Part shown: positions 6,842-15,084 of the stretch, one piece after another
Numbering within the stretch: position 1 is the stretch's first letter
Layout of the letters: the number at the start of each line of letters is the position of its first letter
Assembly (NCBI GenBank): GCA_000961805.1
Contig: LADV01000057.1
Location: 1 to 23,122 of the forward strand
Length of the DNA: 23,122 nucleotides
Direction of reading: 5' to 3'
Source: Peptococcaceae bacterium BRH_c23
GTDB lineage: Bacteria > Bacillota_B > Desulfitobacteriia > Desulfitobacteriales > Desulfitobacteriaceae
The notes under the pieces: model-generated
What the model saw: the letters and a program-made list of their open reading frames with translations, nothing else
Told to the model about the DNA's origin: nothing
The model's database searches: none
Position numbers and translations under genes: made by a program

Positions 6842-7993
6842 ATGAGAGAAGCAGTGATTGTAGAAGCAGTAAGAACTCCCGTAGGACGGAGAAATGGAGC
6901 TTTAAGTGCTATTCGTTCTGAGGATTTGGCGGGCCAAGTCCTCAGAGAGGTGGTTAAGCGAGGGGGAGTCGATCCTGCCTTGATCGAAGATGTGCTAATG
7001 GGTTGCGTTTCTCAAGTGGGGGAGCAGGGTTTTTGTATCGGGCGTCAGGCTGCCTTGATCGCAGATTATCCTCAACACGTTCCAGGTTTAACGATTGATC
7101 GTCAGTGTGGATCTAGTCAGCAGGCTATCCATTTTGCGGCACAGGCGATTCTGGCTGGGGATATGGATATCGTTGTAGCAGCGGGTGTGGAAAATATGTC
7201 CCGAGTTCCTATGGGCTCAAACGTAAGGGATACAGAGTTATCACACGAGTTGACCTCACGTTATGAGATCATTAATCAAGGCCTTTCTGCAGAGCGGATC
7301 GCCGCGCAATGGGGTCTCAGTCGCCAACAAATGGACGAATTCTCACTGGAGAGCCATGAGAAAGCTCTGAAGTCCCAAGAAGAAGGGCGTTTCGAGCGTG
7401 AAATTATGCCGATAAATGTGATTTTGCCGGATGGGAGCCAGATGGTTATGAAAATGGACGAGGGCCCACGGCGGAACACAAGTCTGGAAAAACTTGCTAC
7501 TCTAAAGTCGCCCTTCCAGGAAAACGGTCGAATCACGGCTGGAAATGCGAGTCAAATTTCGGACGGAGCGGCAGCGGTACTCGTAATGTCGCGTGACAAA
7601 GCGCTTGAACTGGGTCTGAAGCCTCGTTTTCGGATAGTGGCTCGGAGTGTCATAGGTTCTGATCCGACCCTGATGCTTACCGGTCCTATAGCGGTTACTG
7701 CTAAGGTGTTGGCTAAAGCAGGTCTAAGTCTTGCCGACATTGATATCTTTGAGGTGAATGAAGCATTTGCAGCAGTTCCATTGGCTTGGCTGATAGATAC
7801 GGGTGCTGACCCGAAGAAACTAAATCCGAATGGTGGGGCTATTGCCCTAGGGCATCCCTTGGGCGCCAGTGGGGCTAAGTTGATGTCGACAATGATACAC
7901 GAACTTGAACGAACCGGCGGCCGTTATGGACTGCAAACTATGTGCGAGGGACATGGTATGGCTAATGCGACAATTATTGAGCGATTAGATTGA
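6842..7993 (+). CDS. Thiolase (acetyl-CoA C-acyltransferase)
   Basis: This 383-residue thiolase cleaves 3-oxoacyl-CoA with CoA to yield acetyl- or propionyl-CoA. The nucleophile is Cys89 in DRQCGSSQQ, followed by the NEAFA loop (306-310), His338 in GHPLGASG, and the acid/base Cys368. The last motif reads CEGHG, where thiolases usually have C-x-G-G-G; the extra His371 is unusual. The length is typical. It is the second gene of the operon, 61 bp after the ligase, with AGGAAAGG upstream of the ATG. The degradative direction is inferred from the neighbours; a biosynthetic thiolase is less likely. Confidence 0.92.
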   Translation: MREAVIVEAVRTPVGRRNGALSAIRSEDLAGQVLREVVKRGGVDPALIEDVLMGCVSQVGEQGFCIGRQAALIADYPQHVPGLTIDRQCGSSQQAIHFAAQAILAGDMDIVVAAGVENMSRVPMGSNVRDTELSHELTSRYEIINQGLSAERIAAQWGLSRQQMDEFSLESHEKALKSQEEGRFEREIMPINVILPDGSQMVMKMDEGPRRNTSLEKLATLKSPFQENGRITAGNASQISDGAAAVLVMSRDKALELGLKPRFRIVARSVIGSDPTLMLTGPIAVTAKVLAKAGLSLADIDIFEVNEAFAAVPLAWLIDTGADPKKLNPNGGAIALGHPLGASGAKLMSTMIHELERTGGRYGLQTMCEGHGMANATIIERLD

Positions 7994-8028
7994 GAGACAA
8001 ACAGGTATTAAGGAAGGAGTAATTCACG

Positions 8029-8796
8029 ATGGATTTGAAACAAGTAGTTGGATTCGTCACGGGAGGGGCCTCTGGTTTGGGGGAAGCGACTGTACGGCGG
8101 ATAGTTAACGATGGAGGTAAGGCCATGATTCTCGATCTAGCGGTAGAACGAGGAGAGAAGTTGGTTGCTGAATTGGGTGACAGTGCCCTATTTTGCAAGA
8201 CGGACGTTAGCAGTGCTGAGAGCGTACAAGCGGCTCTGGAACAGGCAATTAAGGGGTTCGGACGCGTTAATGTAGTTGTGAATTGTGCAGGGATTGCGGT
8301 AGCAGAAAAGGTGCTAGGTAAGAAAGGGCCTCATTCCCTTGAGAACTTTTCAAAAATTATTCAAATAAATCTAATTGGTAGTTTTAATGTTATACGCTTA
8401 GCTGCGGAATATATGGCGAACAATGAGCCTAATGCTGGAGGAGAGCGGGGCGTGATTATCAGTACCGCTTCAGTAGCTGCCTATGAAGGACAAATCGGGC
8501 AGGCCGCCTACAGCGCGTCTAAAGGAGGGCTCGTAGGAATGACTCTGCCTATTGCACGAGAGATGGCAACCCATGGCATTCGCGTGATGACGATTGCCCC
8601 TGGTCTCTTTGAAACTCCGATGTTTGAATCCTTGTCAGAGGAGGCTCGCAAGTCACTAGGCGCTATGACTCCGTTTCCCTCTCGACTGGGCTATCCAGAG
8701 GAATTTGCCCTTTTAGTGAAGAGTATCGTGGAGAATCCAATGCTCAATGGTACTACGATTCGTTTGGATGGGGCAATTCGTATGCAGCCTAGGTAA
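8029..8796 (+). CDS. Type II 3-hydroxyacyl-CoA dehydrogenase, SDR family (HSD17B10-like)
   Basis: This 255-residue Rossmann-fold SDR probably oxidises 3-hydroxyacyl-CoA, including 3-hydroxy-2-methylacyl-CoA, to the 3-oxo form. The cofactor loop is TGGASGLG (11-18), and Asp36 at the end of the second strand favours NAD over NADP. NCAG is at 85-88, and the catalytic set is Ser148, Tyr161 and Lys165 (YSASK). The C-terminal [11 protein letters not shown] is characteristic of the HSD10 branch, which supports this over a generic SDR or FabG. It starts 35 bp after the thiolase stop, with AAGGAG upstream. In the operon it supplies the step just before thiolysis. Confidence 0.88.
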   Translation: MDLKQVVGFVTGGASGLGEATVRRIVNDGGKAMILDLAVERGEKLVAELGDSALFCKTDVSSAESVQAALEQAIKGFGRVNVVVNCAGIAVAEKVLGKKGPHSLENFSKIIQINLIGSFNVIRLAAEYMANNEPNAGGERGVIISTASVAAYEGQIGQAAYSASKGGLVGMTLPIAREMATHGIRVMTIAPGLFETPMFESLSEEARKSLGAMTPFPSRLGYPEEFALLVKSIVENPMLNGTTIRLDGAIRMQPR

Positions 8797-8899
8797 AAAC
8801 CATTGTGGTCATATGAGAGACTCGTAATGATAATAGTAATCTCGGGAAGCGTGATTTAACATTAAGACTATTGGTTAATAGACCGAAAGGAAGGGAACG

Positions 8900-10036
8900 A
8901 TGGACATCTATTCGGAAGACCACAAAATGTTTCGTCGAGCCTTCGTAAAGTTTGTAGAAAAGGAGCTCTCTCCTCATATCGAAGAGTGGGAAGCACAGAG
9001 AGAGATCCCGCGTTGGGTATGGAGGCGGATGGGGGAACAGGGCTACCTCTGTCCATGGTTGGAAGAGAAATACGGTGGTTCTGGAGCGGACTTTGGCTTC
9101 TCTGCTATTATTAATGAAGAATTAGCAAGAGCTGGCGTGGGGATTGGGATGGGATTGCATAGTGATATCATTGCACCTTACATTCAGGCCTTTGGGACAG
9201 AAAAGCAGAAATCGGACTGGCTTCCGGCGTGTGCTCGCGGTGAAAAGATCTTAGCCCTTGCTATGACTGAACCCCAGGCCGGGTCAGACCTTCAGGGAAT
9301 GAAGGCTACTGCAGTCAGGGATGGAGAAGCTTATATTATCAATGGGTCCAAGACCTTTATCAGCAATGGGGTTTTCGCGGACTTAGTTATTGTTGCGGTC
9401 AAAACTGGTTCTGAAGAGCTGCCCACAAGCAAGGGAATCAGCCTCATCGTGGTGGAAGATGGGACTCCCGGTTTTGCTAAGGGCAAAAACATGAATAAGC
9501 TTGGAATGCACAGCCAGGATACAGCGGAACTCTATTTCGACAACTGCAGGGTACCAGTCACTCAGCGATTGGGCGAAGAAGGTAAGGGATTTTCGTATCT
9601 TATGGAGAAGCTTCAGCAGGAGCGGCTGATTTCTGTTCTTGGTTCGCAAGCTTTGGCGGAACGGATGCTTAGTGATGCACTGGCTTATGTCAAGACGAGG
9701 GAAGCTTTTGGGCAGCCAATCGGCAAATTTCAACATAATGCTTTTAAAATAGCAGAAATGGCAACCGAAATTGAGATCGGGCGCGTGTTTGTAGATAACT
9801 TAGTGGCTGATCATATGGCAGGGCAAGAGATTGTGGCTAAGGTTTCTATGGCAAAATATTGGGTTGGAGAAATGGCTAACAAAGTGGGGTATAACTGCCT
9901 TCAGCTTTACGGCGGCTATGGGTATATGGAAGAGTACCCCATCGCCCGGCATTATCGAGATGTGCGGGTGCATACCATCTTTGCTGGGACTACAGAGATA
10001 ATGAAACTCATCATTGCTAGAAAGTTAGGGTTGTGA
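8900..10036 (+). CDS. Acyl-CoA dehydrogenase with LCAD/IVD-type catalytic glutamate
   Basis: This 378-residue FAD-dependent acyl-CoA dehydrogenase would desaturate acyl-CoA and reduce ETF. Motifs: MTEPQAGSD (122-130), GSKTFISNG (149-157), the C-terminal GGYGYMEEYPIARHYRD (about 338-354) and FAGTTEIMK. At the MCAD catalytic-Glu position there is Ala362. A Glu at 241 in LQQERLIS matches the alternative base used by long-chain and isovaleryl-CoA dehydrogenases. The enzyme should therefore be active but with a different preference from the 1702-2841 paralogue, possibly for branched chains. A GAAGG ribosome binding site precedes the ATG. It lies 103 bp after the SDR and 23 bp before the racemase gene. 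Confidence 0.92.
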   Translation: MDIYSEDHKMFRRAFVKFVEKELSPHIEEWEAQREIPRWVWRRMGEQGYLCPWLEEKYGGSGADFGFSAIINEELARAGVGIGMGLHSDIIAPYIQAFGTEKQKSDWLPACARGEKILALAMTEPQAGSDLQGMKATAVRDGEAYIINGSKTFISNGVFADLVIVAVKTGSEELPTSKGISLIVVEDGTPGFAKGKNMNKLGMHSQDTAELYFDNCRVPVTQRLGEEGKGFSYLMEKLQQERLISVLGSQALAERMLSDALAYVKTREAFGQPIGKFQHNAFKIAEMATEIEIGRVFVDNLVADHMAGQEIVAKVSMAKYWVGEMANKVGYNCLQLYGGYGYMEEYPIARHYRDVRVHTIFAGTTEIMKLIIARKLGL

Positions 10037-10059
10037 GTAGGAAGGAGTGGATAGGATAG

Positions 10060-11223
10060 ATGTATCAACTCTTAACTGGGGTGCGGATTCTTGATTTAAC
10101 CCGACTACTGCCTGGAGGGTATGCCAGTCAGTTGCTGGCAGATCTGGGGGCTGATGTGCTGAAGGTAGAAGATCCTTGGCAAGGCGACTATCTGCGTTGG
10201 ATGAAACCCTACTTGCCGGGTACTAAAGATAGTGCCCTTTTTTGGTCTCTGAACCGCAACAAAAAGAGTCTTAAACTGAATCTTAAAAGCAGTGCGGGAC
10301 AGCAAGCCTTTTTTCGTCTGCTTACCAAGTATGACATTGTTCTGGAAGGGTTTCGGCCAGGAGTGATGGATAGCTTGGGTCTCGGTTATAAAGAGCTGCA
10401 AAAAATCAATCCCGCTGTTATCCTCTGCTCTATTTCGGGTTACGGACAGGTCGGACCGTATAGTCGACGTTCGGGTCATGATATCAATTATATGGCGATT
10501 AGTGGGGCCTTGGGTCTTACGGGACAGGCCGGAGGGGTACCTGTATCTCCAGCAGTTCAAGTGGCGGATATTGGTGGCGGGGCCCTCATGGCGGTGACTG
10601 GAATCTTGAGTGCCTATATCGCCCGGCAGCATACGGGTCGAGGACAATATATTGACGTCTCGATGCTGGACGGAGTGGTCTCCTGGATGGCGATGCTTTA
10701 TGCTCAGCAAGCGGCTGAGAGTTTCACTCTGAAGCGTGGAGAAGGAATGTTAAACGGTGGAGAGGTTTGCTATGCTGTTTATGAGACTCGAGATGCTCGT
10801 TTTATGAGCCTCGGAGCCTTAGAACCAAAATTTTGGCAAGCTTTTTGTCAAGCTGTAGATCGTCCGGATCTTGTCGGCCAGCAATTTTCTCACGAGCCAA
10901 GCGTTTTGAGCGAGGTGGAGAAGATCTTTAAGAGTAGGACCCAGGAAGAGTGGACTGCTTTCTTCAAAGATAAAGACGTTTGCTGTGAGCCAATCTTAGA
11001 ACTATCCGAAGCTCGCCAGCATCCTCAAGTTCAGGCTCGGCACCTATTTACTCCCCTTAGTCATCCTGAGAGTGAGGCTGTGGAGACTGTTAGGAATCCC
11101 CTCAAATTTCCGGATCAAGAGGAGCTGCCGGATCAAATTCCTCCGGGCTATGGGGAACAGACGAGGGAGGTTTTAAGAGAGGTAGGTTTCAGCGAGGAGG
11201 AAATCAAAGAGTTTGAACAGTAG
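10060..11223 (+). CDS. CaiB/BaiF family protein, probably alpha-methylacyl-CoA racemase
   Basis: The 387-residue product belongs to the CaiB/BaiF (family III CoA-transferase) fold. It carries the racemase signature: His140 in GHDINY, Asp170 in ADIGGG and Glu242 in YETRD. The His-Asp spacing of 30 residues equals that recalled for the mycobacterial racemase MCR (His126/Asp156), and the LNGG...YE...GALEPKFW segment also follows that group. It would interconvert 2R- and 2S-methylacyl-CoA, so branched acids can enter the stereospecific dehydrogenase. A CoA-transferase role is the alternative. It is the last gene of the operon. The Shine-Dalgarno is poorly spaced (AAGGAG 12 bases away, AGGA 3 bases away), so the exact start is slightly uncertain. 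A terminator follows. Confidence 0.82.
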   Translation: MYQLLTGVRILDLTRLLPGGYASQLLADLGADVLKVEDPWQGDYLRWMKPYLPGTKDSALFWSLNRNKKSLKLNLKSSAGQQAFFRLLTKYDIVLEGFRPGVMDSLGLGYKELQKINPAVILCSISGYGQVGPYSRRSGHDINYMAISGALGLTGQAGGVPVSPAVQVADIGGGALMAVTGILSAYIARQHTGRGQYIDVSMLDGVVSWMAMLYAQQAAESFTLKRGEGMLNGGEVCYAVYETRDARFMSLGALEPKFWQAFCQAVDRPDLVGQQFSHEPSVLSEVEKIFKSRTQEEWTAFFKDKDVCCEPILELSEARQHPQVQARHLFTPLSHPESEAVETVRNPLKFPDQEELPDQIPPGYGEQTREVLREVGFSEEEIKEFEQ

Positions 11224-11300
11224 AGGTAGTTGATTTGTCGAAAATTGGATTGATTATTATAACAATGAGAGTTAGTAAAAATAAATTGATATAGGCTTTT

Positions 11301-11328
11301 AAGCCCCCTGAACGAGAGGGGCTTTTTT
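11301..11328 (+). terminator. Rho-independent terminator of the acyl-CoA operon
   Basis: AAGCCCC (11301-11307) pairs with GGGGCTT (11318-11324) and runs into six T residues. It ends the operon about 80 bp after the racemase stop, so the regulator downstream has its own transcript. Confidence 0.9.
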
Positions 11329-11458
11329 CTATTGAAGCTCGAATGTTCTGAAATAAAGGAATAGCCGTTGTCTAGGGAGAACAATTAGAGTGTTACATAT
11401 TTAGAGAAACCCTGAAGTTGATTGTAGTTACTCCAGTTTGACGACGAGGTGAGCTTTA

Positions 11459-13537
11459 ATGCTAATGAGCGATATGATGACCAGAGATGTTCCTCTTATT
11501 CATCCTGAAGATAATCTTAGGCAGGGGATAGAGCTTTTACGCTGGACCAAGCTGGATGCCCTACCTGTGGTAGATGAAGCTGGTTTCTTGATTGGGATCT
11601 TTACCAAAGCCAATGTACTAGATGCTTTTTTGTCTGGTGCGGACACCACGGAGAAGATTGAGAGACATTATAATCCCCAAGTAGTGACGGTCGAAGCCGA
11701 TACACCTTACCGTGAAGTAGAACAGCGGGCGAAACATAGCTCAGTGGGTACGGGTGTAGTCGTAGACAAAGAAGGGAAAGCACTTGGGATTTTTACTAAG
11801 GTAGACATGATTATGGCTCTCTTTGGAGAAGCGGAACAATTGGCCACTAAGCTCAATACGGTGTATCAGGCCATGCCCAACGGAATTATCGTCGTGGATC
11901 GCAATAACCGTATCCAACAGATAAATCTGTCCGGCGAGAAAATCCTTGGCTTGGAGCAAGAAGCTCTTAATGGTCGCCTATTCAGTAGTATTTTTCCCGA
12001 CTTAGATCTGAGCTTGGTATTAAAACAGTCGCGACATCTAGTGGGAATTCAGACTCAAATCAATCAGGTGACCGTTCTTTGCAACATTAGCCCTGTGAGT
12101 GAGCTGGCAGGAGCAGTCATCGTTTTTCAAGCTTTGACCGATTTAGACCAAGTGGCTTTAGAGTTAGATGCTACCAAGCGCCTGTACGAGACTTTACTTA
12201 CTGTCACCAATATTGCTTATGAAGCCATCTTCGTTGTAGACGACCAGGGAAAAATCACCTTGATCAATGAGGCAGCCTGCCAATTTTTTGGGAAGAGAGA
12301 AAAAGAGCTCTTGCAACAGCCTGTAGATCAAGTGATCGAGAATACCCGTCTTCTGCGGACTTTGAAAACAGGCATGGCTGAAACCAATGAAATCCAAGTC
12401 ATTCACGGTCGAGCTTACATCGTCTCACGCCTTCCTATTGTGCGTCAGGGTAAAATTATTGGCGCAGTAGGCAAAATTACCTTTCAGAAATTGGAGGAAG
12501 TTAAGGATGTCGCTCAAAGACTTGCTCAGATGGATCATGAGTTGAGTTTTTACAAGGAACAATGGGGCTCAACCAGGCTACCTGTTACCTTCAGTCAAAT
12601 CATTACAATAAGTCAGGATATGCGCCGCTTGAAGCAAGACGCTGAAATGGCTGCCCGTGGGAATTCAACAATTATGCTGACCGGAGAAAGCGGCACAGGT
12701 AAAGAACTTTTTGCCGAGGCCATTCATCAGGCAAGTCTTCGTCGCAAAGGACCCTATGTGAAGGTTAATTGCGCCGCAGTGCCGGAAAATCTTCTGGAAT
12801 CGGAATTTTTTGGGTATATCAGCGGGGCGTTTACCGGAGCTCAAAAGGGAGGCAAAGCGGGTAAATTCGCGGTCGCCAATGGTGGGACATTATTTCTCGA
12901 TGAAATAGGGGATATGTCTCTAAATTTACAGAGTAAGCTTTTGCGGGTTTTGGAGGATAAGTGTTTTGAGCCTATAGGGAGTAATGAAGTCATGAAAGTG
13001 GATGTGAGGATTATCGCCGCCACAAATCAGGATCTGATTCGAAAAGTTGAGAAGGGTGAATTCCGAAGGGATCTTTATTACCGACTGAATGTCATTAATT
13101 TTCACCTTATTCCACTGCATGCTCGATTAGAAGACGTCATACCACTCGTTCATGTATTTTTAGAACGGCTAAATCATGATTTTGGCAAGCAAATCGAAGG
13201 CGTTTCTCCGGATGTCCATAGAACTCTTATAGGTCATCGTTGGCCAGGGAATGTAAGGGAATTGAAAAATGTCATCGAGCGAGCTGTGAATTTTGCCTCG
13301 GGAGGTCGGCTGGAGCTGGAAGATTTGCCTTTTTACCTTAAAGAAGCTAAGCGTGAAGAGATGGTGAGGTTTGAGAAAGGGTGGAACCTTGAAAATGCCC
13401 ATGAACATTTGGATAAAGACACGTTGGAAAAGGCCTTAATCAAGGTAAATGGTAACAAGTCTGAAGCAGCGCGACTCCTAGGGATTTCGCGCTCCTGGCT
13501 TTATGAGAAAATTCGGCGCTATGAGATTCAACTATAA
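11459..13537 (+). CDS. Sigma-54-dependent transcriptional activator with CBS pair and PAS domains
   Basis: This 692-residue enhancer-binding protein has, in order: two CBS domains (about 5-58 and 70-122), a PAS domain (about 130-225), a second PAS (about 240-340), an AAA+ domain (about 378-610), and a Fis-type HTH (about 654-690). The AAA+ part has Walker A GESGTGKE (409-416), GAFTGA (456-461, needed to contact sigma-54), Walker B GGTLFLDEIGD (476-486) and the arginine region RRDLYYRLN. The ATG follows GAGGTG by seven bases. There is no phosphoreceiver domain, so control is likely by ligand: CBS pairs often bind adenine nucleotides, and the PAS pocket may bind an acyl-CoA or acid. Its natural targets are the three sigma-54 promoters and two palindromes at 2982-5031. 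That link is inferred from context. Confidence 0.93.
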   Translation: MLMSDMMTRDVPLIHPEDNLRQGIELLRWTKLDALPVVDEAGFLIGIFTKANVLDAFLSGADTTEKIERHYNPQVVTVEADTPYREVEQRAKHSSVGTGVVVDKEGKALGIFTKVDMIMALFGEAEQLATKLNTVYQAMPNGIIVVDRNNRIQQINLSGEKILGLEQEALNGRLFSSIFPDLDLSLVLKQSRHLVGIQTQINQVTVLCNISPVSELAGAVIVFQALTDLDQVALELDATKRLYETLLTVTNIAYEAIFVVDDQGKITLINEAACQFFGKREKELLQQPVDQVIENTRLLRTLKTGMAETNEIQVIHGRAYIVSRLPIVRQGKIIGAVGKITFQKLEEVKDVAQRLAQMDHELSFYKEQWGSTRLPVTFSQIITISQDMRRLKQDAEMAARGNSTIMLTGESGTGKELFAEAIHQASLRRKGPYVKVNCAAVPENLLESEFFGYISGAFTGAQKGGKAGKFAVANGGTLFLDEIGDMSLNLQSKLLRVLEDKCFEPIGSNEVMKVDVRIIAATNQDLIRKVEKGEFRRDLYYRLNVINFHLIPLHARLEDVIPLVHVFLERLNHDFGKQIEGVSPDVHRTLIGHRWPGNVRELKNVIERAVNFASGGRLELEDLPFYLKEAKREEMVRFEKGWNLENAHEHLDKDTLEKALIKVNGNKSEAARLLGISRSWLYEKIRRYEIQL

Positions 13538-13672
13538 CATTTTCTTTACTGAAAGCTCACAACTTCTTAAACTTCAATTCACACTTTAAACAAACTTTAT
13601 GGTTAAGATAATAGTAGGCCAATCAGATGCGCAGGCTTGATTGGTAATACTTTACCTAAGGAGGAATGTTGT

Positions 13673-14296
13673 TTGAAAAAAAGACTTATTGTAGGGGTGC
13701 TTAGTGCAGTGTTGTTAGTAGGAGGTGCGACAACTGTTTTCGGTGCCACAGATTCGGCTAAGCTCGATGAAATTAAGAGTTTGACACAACAAATGTTTAG
13801 CATTCAGAAACAAATCGTTGACAAAGAAGTGGAAGCAGGGCTTAGAACTTCAGAACAAGCGGACACTATGAAAAAATTCATCGACCAGCGCCAAGAAGTT
13901 AGAGAACAAGCCATTGCAGACGGTAAGGTTTTCTTACCAGGCATGGGGGGAAAAGGTATGGGAATGCGCGGCGATGCCATTATGTTTAATAATGGTCAAC
14001 CTTTAACTGACGATCAACTTAAAACTTGGAGCGACGCTGCTGAAGCCCGTTTAGCTGCTCAATTAGAGGCCCTGAAAAGTAATGGGAAGTTAACCGATGA
14101 GCAACTTAATACCTGGAGTGATAAAGCGAGAGCTCAGCTAGAAGCTAAAAAAGAGGCTCTCAAGAATGGCACCTTTATGCAGGGAGACATAGGCATGGGT
14201 AAGCGTGGAGATCATGGGGGTCGTTTTTGGGGCGGGATAATAGCGCCTTCTGATCCAGCGCCAGCAGCAACGACTTCTGCAACAAATCTACAGTAA
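13673..14296 (+). CDS. Exported DUF2680-type protein with a tandem repeat
   Basis: The start is a TTG at 13673, eight bases after a perfect AAGGAGG (13658-13664). The longer frame opening at 13637 would put that ribosome binding site inside the gene. The 207-residue product begins with a signal peptide (MKKRLIVGVLSAVLLVGGA, cleavage probably near VFGA-TD). Residues 30-85 (LDEIKSLTQQMFSIQKQIVD...) are a helical segment like DUF2680/YckD. Next are a Gly/Met-rich linker (89-105) and two copies of a helical unit, LTDxQLxTWSDxAxAxL, at 111-138 and 140-166. The C-terminus is Pro/Ala/Thr-rich. The function of this extracytoplasmic family is not established. It is a single-gene unit; the putative -10 GATAAT at 13607-13612 has no clear -35. 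Confidence 0.85.
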   Translation: MKKRLIVGVLSAVLLVGGATTVFGATDSAKLDEIKSLTQQMFSIQKQIVDKEVEAGLRTSEQADTMKKFIDQRQEVREQAIADGKVFLPGMGGKGMGMRGDAIMFNNGQPLTDDQLKTWSDAAEARLAAQLEALKSNGKLTDEQLNTWSDKARAQLEAKKEALKNGTFMQGDIGMGKRGDHGGRFWGGIIAPSDPAPAATTSATNLQ

Positions 14297-14443
14297 TTGA
14301 AATGCCCCATCCCCAACCTTAGTGAACATACTTGATCTTCAGCATAATTTAAAAGATAATGCTTAGACCACCTTGCCAAGATTTGATTGTTTCAATAGAC
14401 CATTTCAATAACTAATGGAGACATTTGTGAGTAGTAGGAAGTC

Positions 14444-14490
14444 AAAAGGGCTAAGTCATCCTGACGAGGATAACTTAGCCCTTTTCATTT
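14444..14490 (+). terminator. Terminator downstream of the DUF2680 gene
   Basis: AAAAGGGCTAAGT (14444-14456) pairs with ACTTAGCCCTTTT (14473-14485), with an inner ATCC/GGAT stem and a T-rich tail. It lies about 150 bp after the stop. The symmetric A/T flanks would also allow weak action on the other strand. Confidence 0.8.
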
Positions 14491-14514
14491 TAGTAAGTTT
14501 ACTTAATTATTAGT

Positions 14515-14553
14515 ACTAAAAAACCCTCCATAGCCTTTCGGCTTGGAGGGTTT
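14515..14553 (-). terminator. Terminator of the zinc-ribbon gene
   Basis: On the minus strand AAACCCTCCA pairs with TGGAGGGTTT around an inner AGCC/GGCT stem, followed by a run of T residues. It starts 14 bases after the stop of the 14878-14567 gene. Confidence 0.9.
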
Positions 14554-14566
14554 CAAGATTAGCGAT

Positions 14567-14878
14567 TTACCAATTGCTACGTGTACGTGGCTGATAGCAG
14601 TCACGGCAATATACTGGCTTGTCACCAGAAGGTTGGAAAGGAACGGTTGTTTCTTTTCCACAAGTAGCGCAGATAGCTGGGAACATTTCGCGTTGTTGAC
14701 GCGCATAACCGCCACCGCCGCCCTGGTTTCTGGTTTGTGCTTTTTTAGCTGCACGGCACTCTGGGCAACGTCCTGGCTCATTGGTGAACCCTTTTTCAGC
14801 ATAGAACTCTTGCTCGGAAGCTGTAAACTCGAAATCACGACCACAATCTTTGCAATTTAACACTTTGTCATTGAACAT
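14567..14878 (-). CDS. Small zinc-ribbon protein with four CxxC motifs
   Basis: The 103-residue protein has four CxxC pairs: Cys9/12 (NCKDCG), Cys38/41 (RCPECR), Cys70/73 (ICATCG) and Cys91/94 (YCRDCY). These are enough for two zinc ribbons, one N-terminal and one C-terminal, joined by a Gly-rich flexible linker (GGGGGYARQQR, about 53-63). The N-terminal half fits the probable zinc-ribbon domain seen in small Firmicutes proteins; its partner is unknown and could be nucleic acid or protein. The ATG follows GGAGG by ten bases. It is a clean monocistronic unit, with a near-consensus sigma-A promoter (15001-15029) and its own terminator, so it is probably well expressed. Confidence 0.88.
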   Translation of the reverse strand: MFNDKVLNCKDCGRDFEFTASEQEFYAEKGFTNEPGRCPECRAAKKAQTRNQGGGGGYARQQREMFPAICATCGKETTVPFQPSGDKPVYCRDCYQPRTRSNW

Positions 14879-15000
14879 TATAAAAAAACCTCCACTAATA
14901 TATTACCCGCGCCTACATGGCAAGTTAACCAACTTCTTCCCGGAGCCTTAGGTAATAGAGAAGGTTTGCTTAAATCCACTAGTTTTAACGAGCTTTTATC

Positions 15001-15029
15001 AGTATAACTAAAAAAACTATTGATGTCAA
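15001..15029 (-). promoter_or_regulatory. Sigma-A promoter of the zinc-ribbon gene
   Basis: On the minus strand TTGACA (15024-15029) and TATACT (15001-15006) are separated by exactly 17 bases. The predicted start is near 14994, giving a leader of about 115 nt. It is the best housekeeping promoter in the window. Confidence 0.85.
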
Positions 15030-15084
15030 ATTAATATTTTAAACTTGCTAACATACCGAATATTTCGACGATGATTGCGGCTTG

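Noticed and set aside
10105..10710. 201-codon minus-strand frame inside the racemase gene
   Set aside because: It is an antisense shadow of a well-conserved coding sequence.
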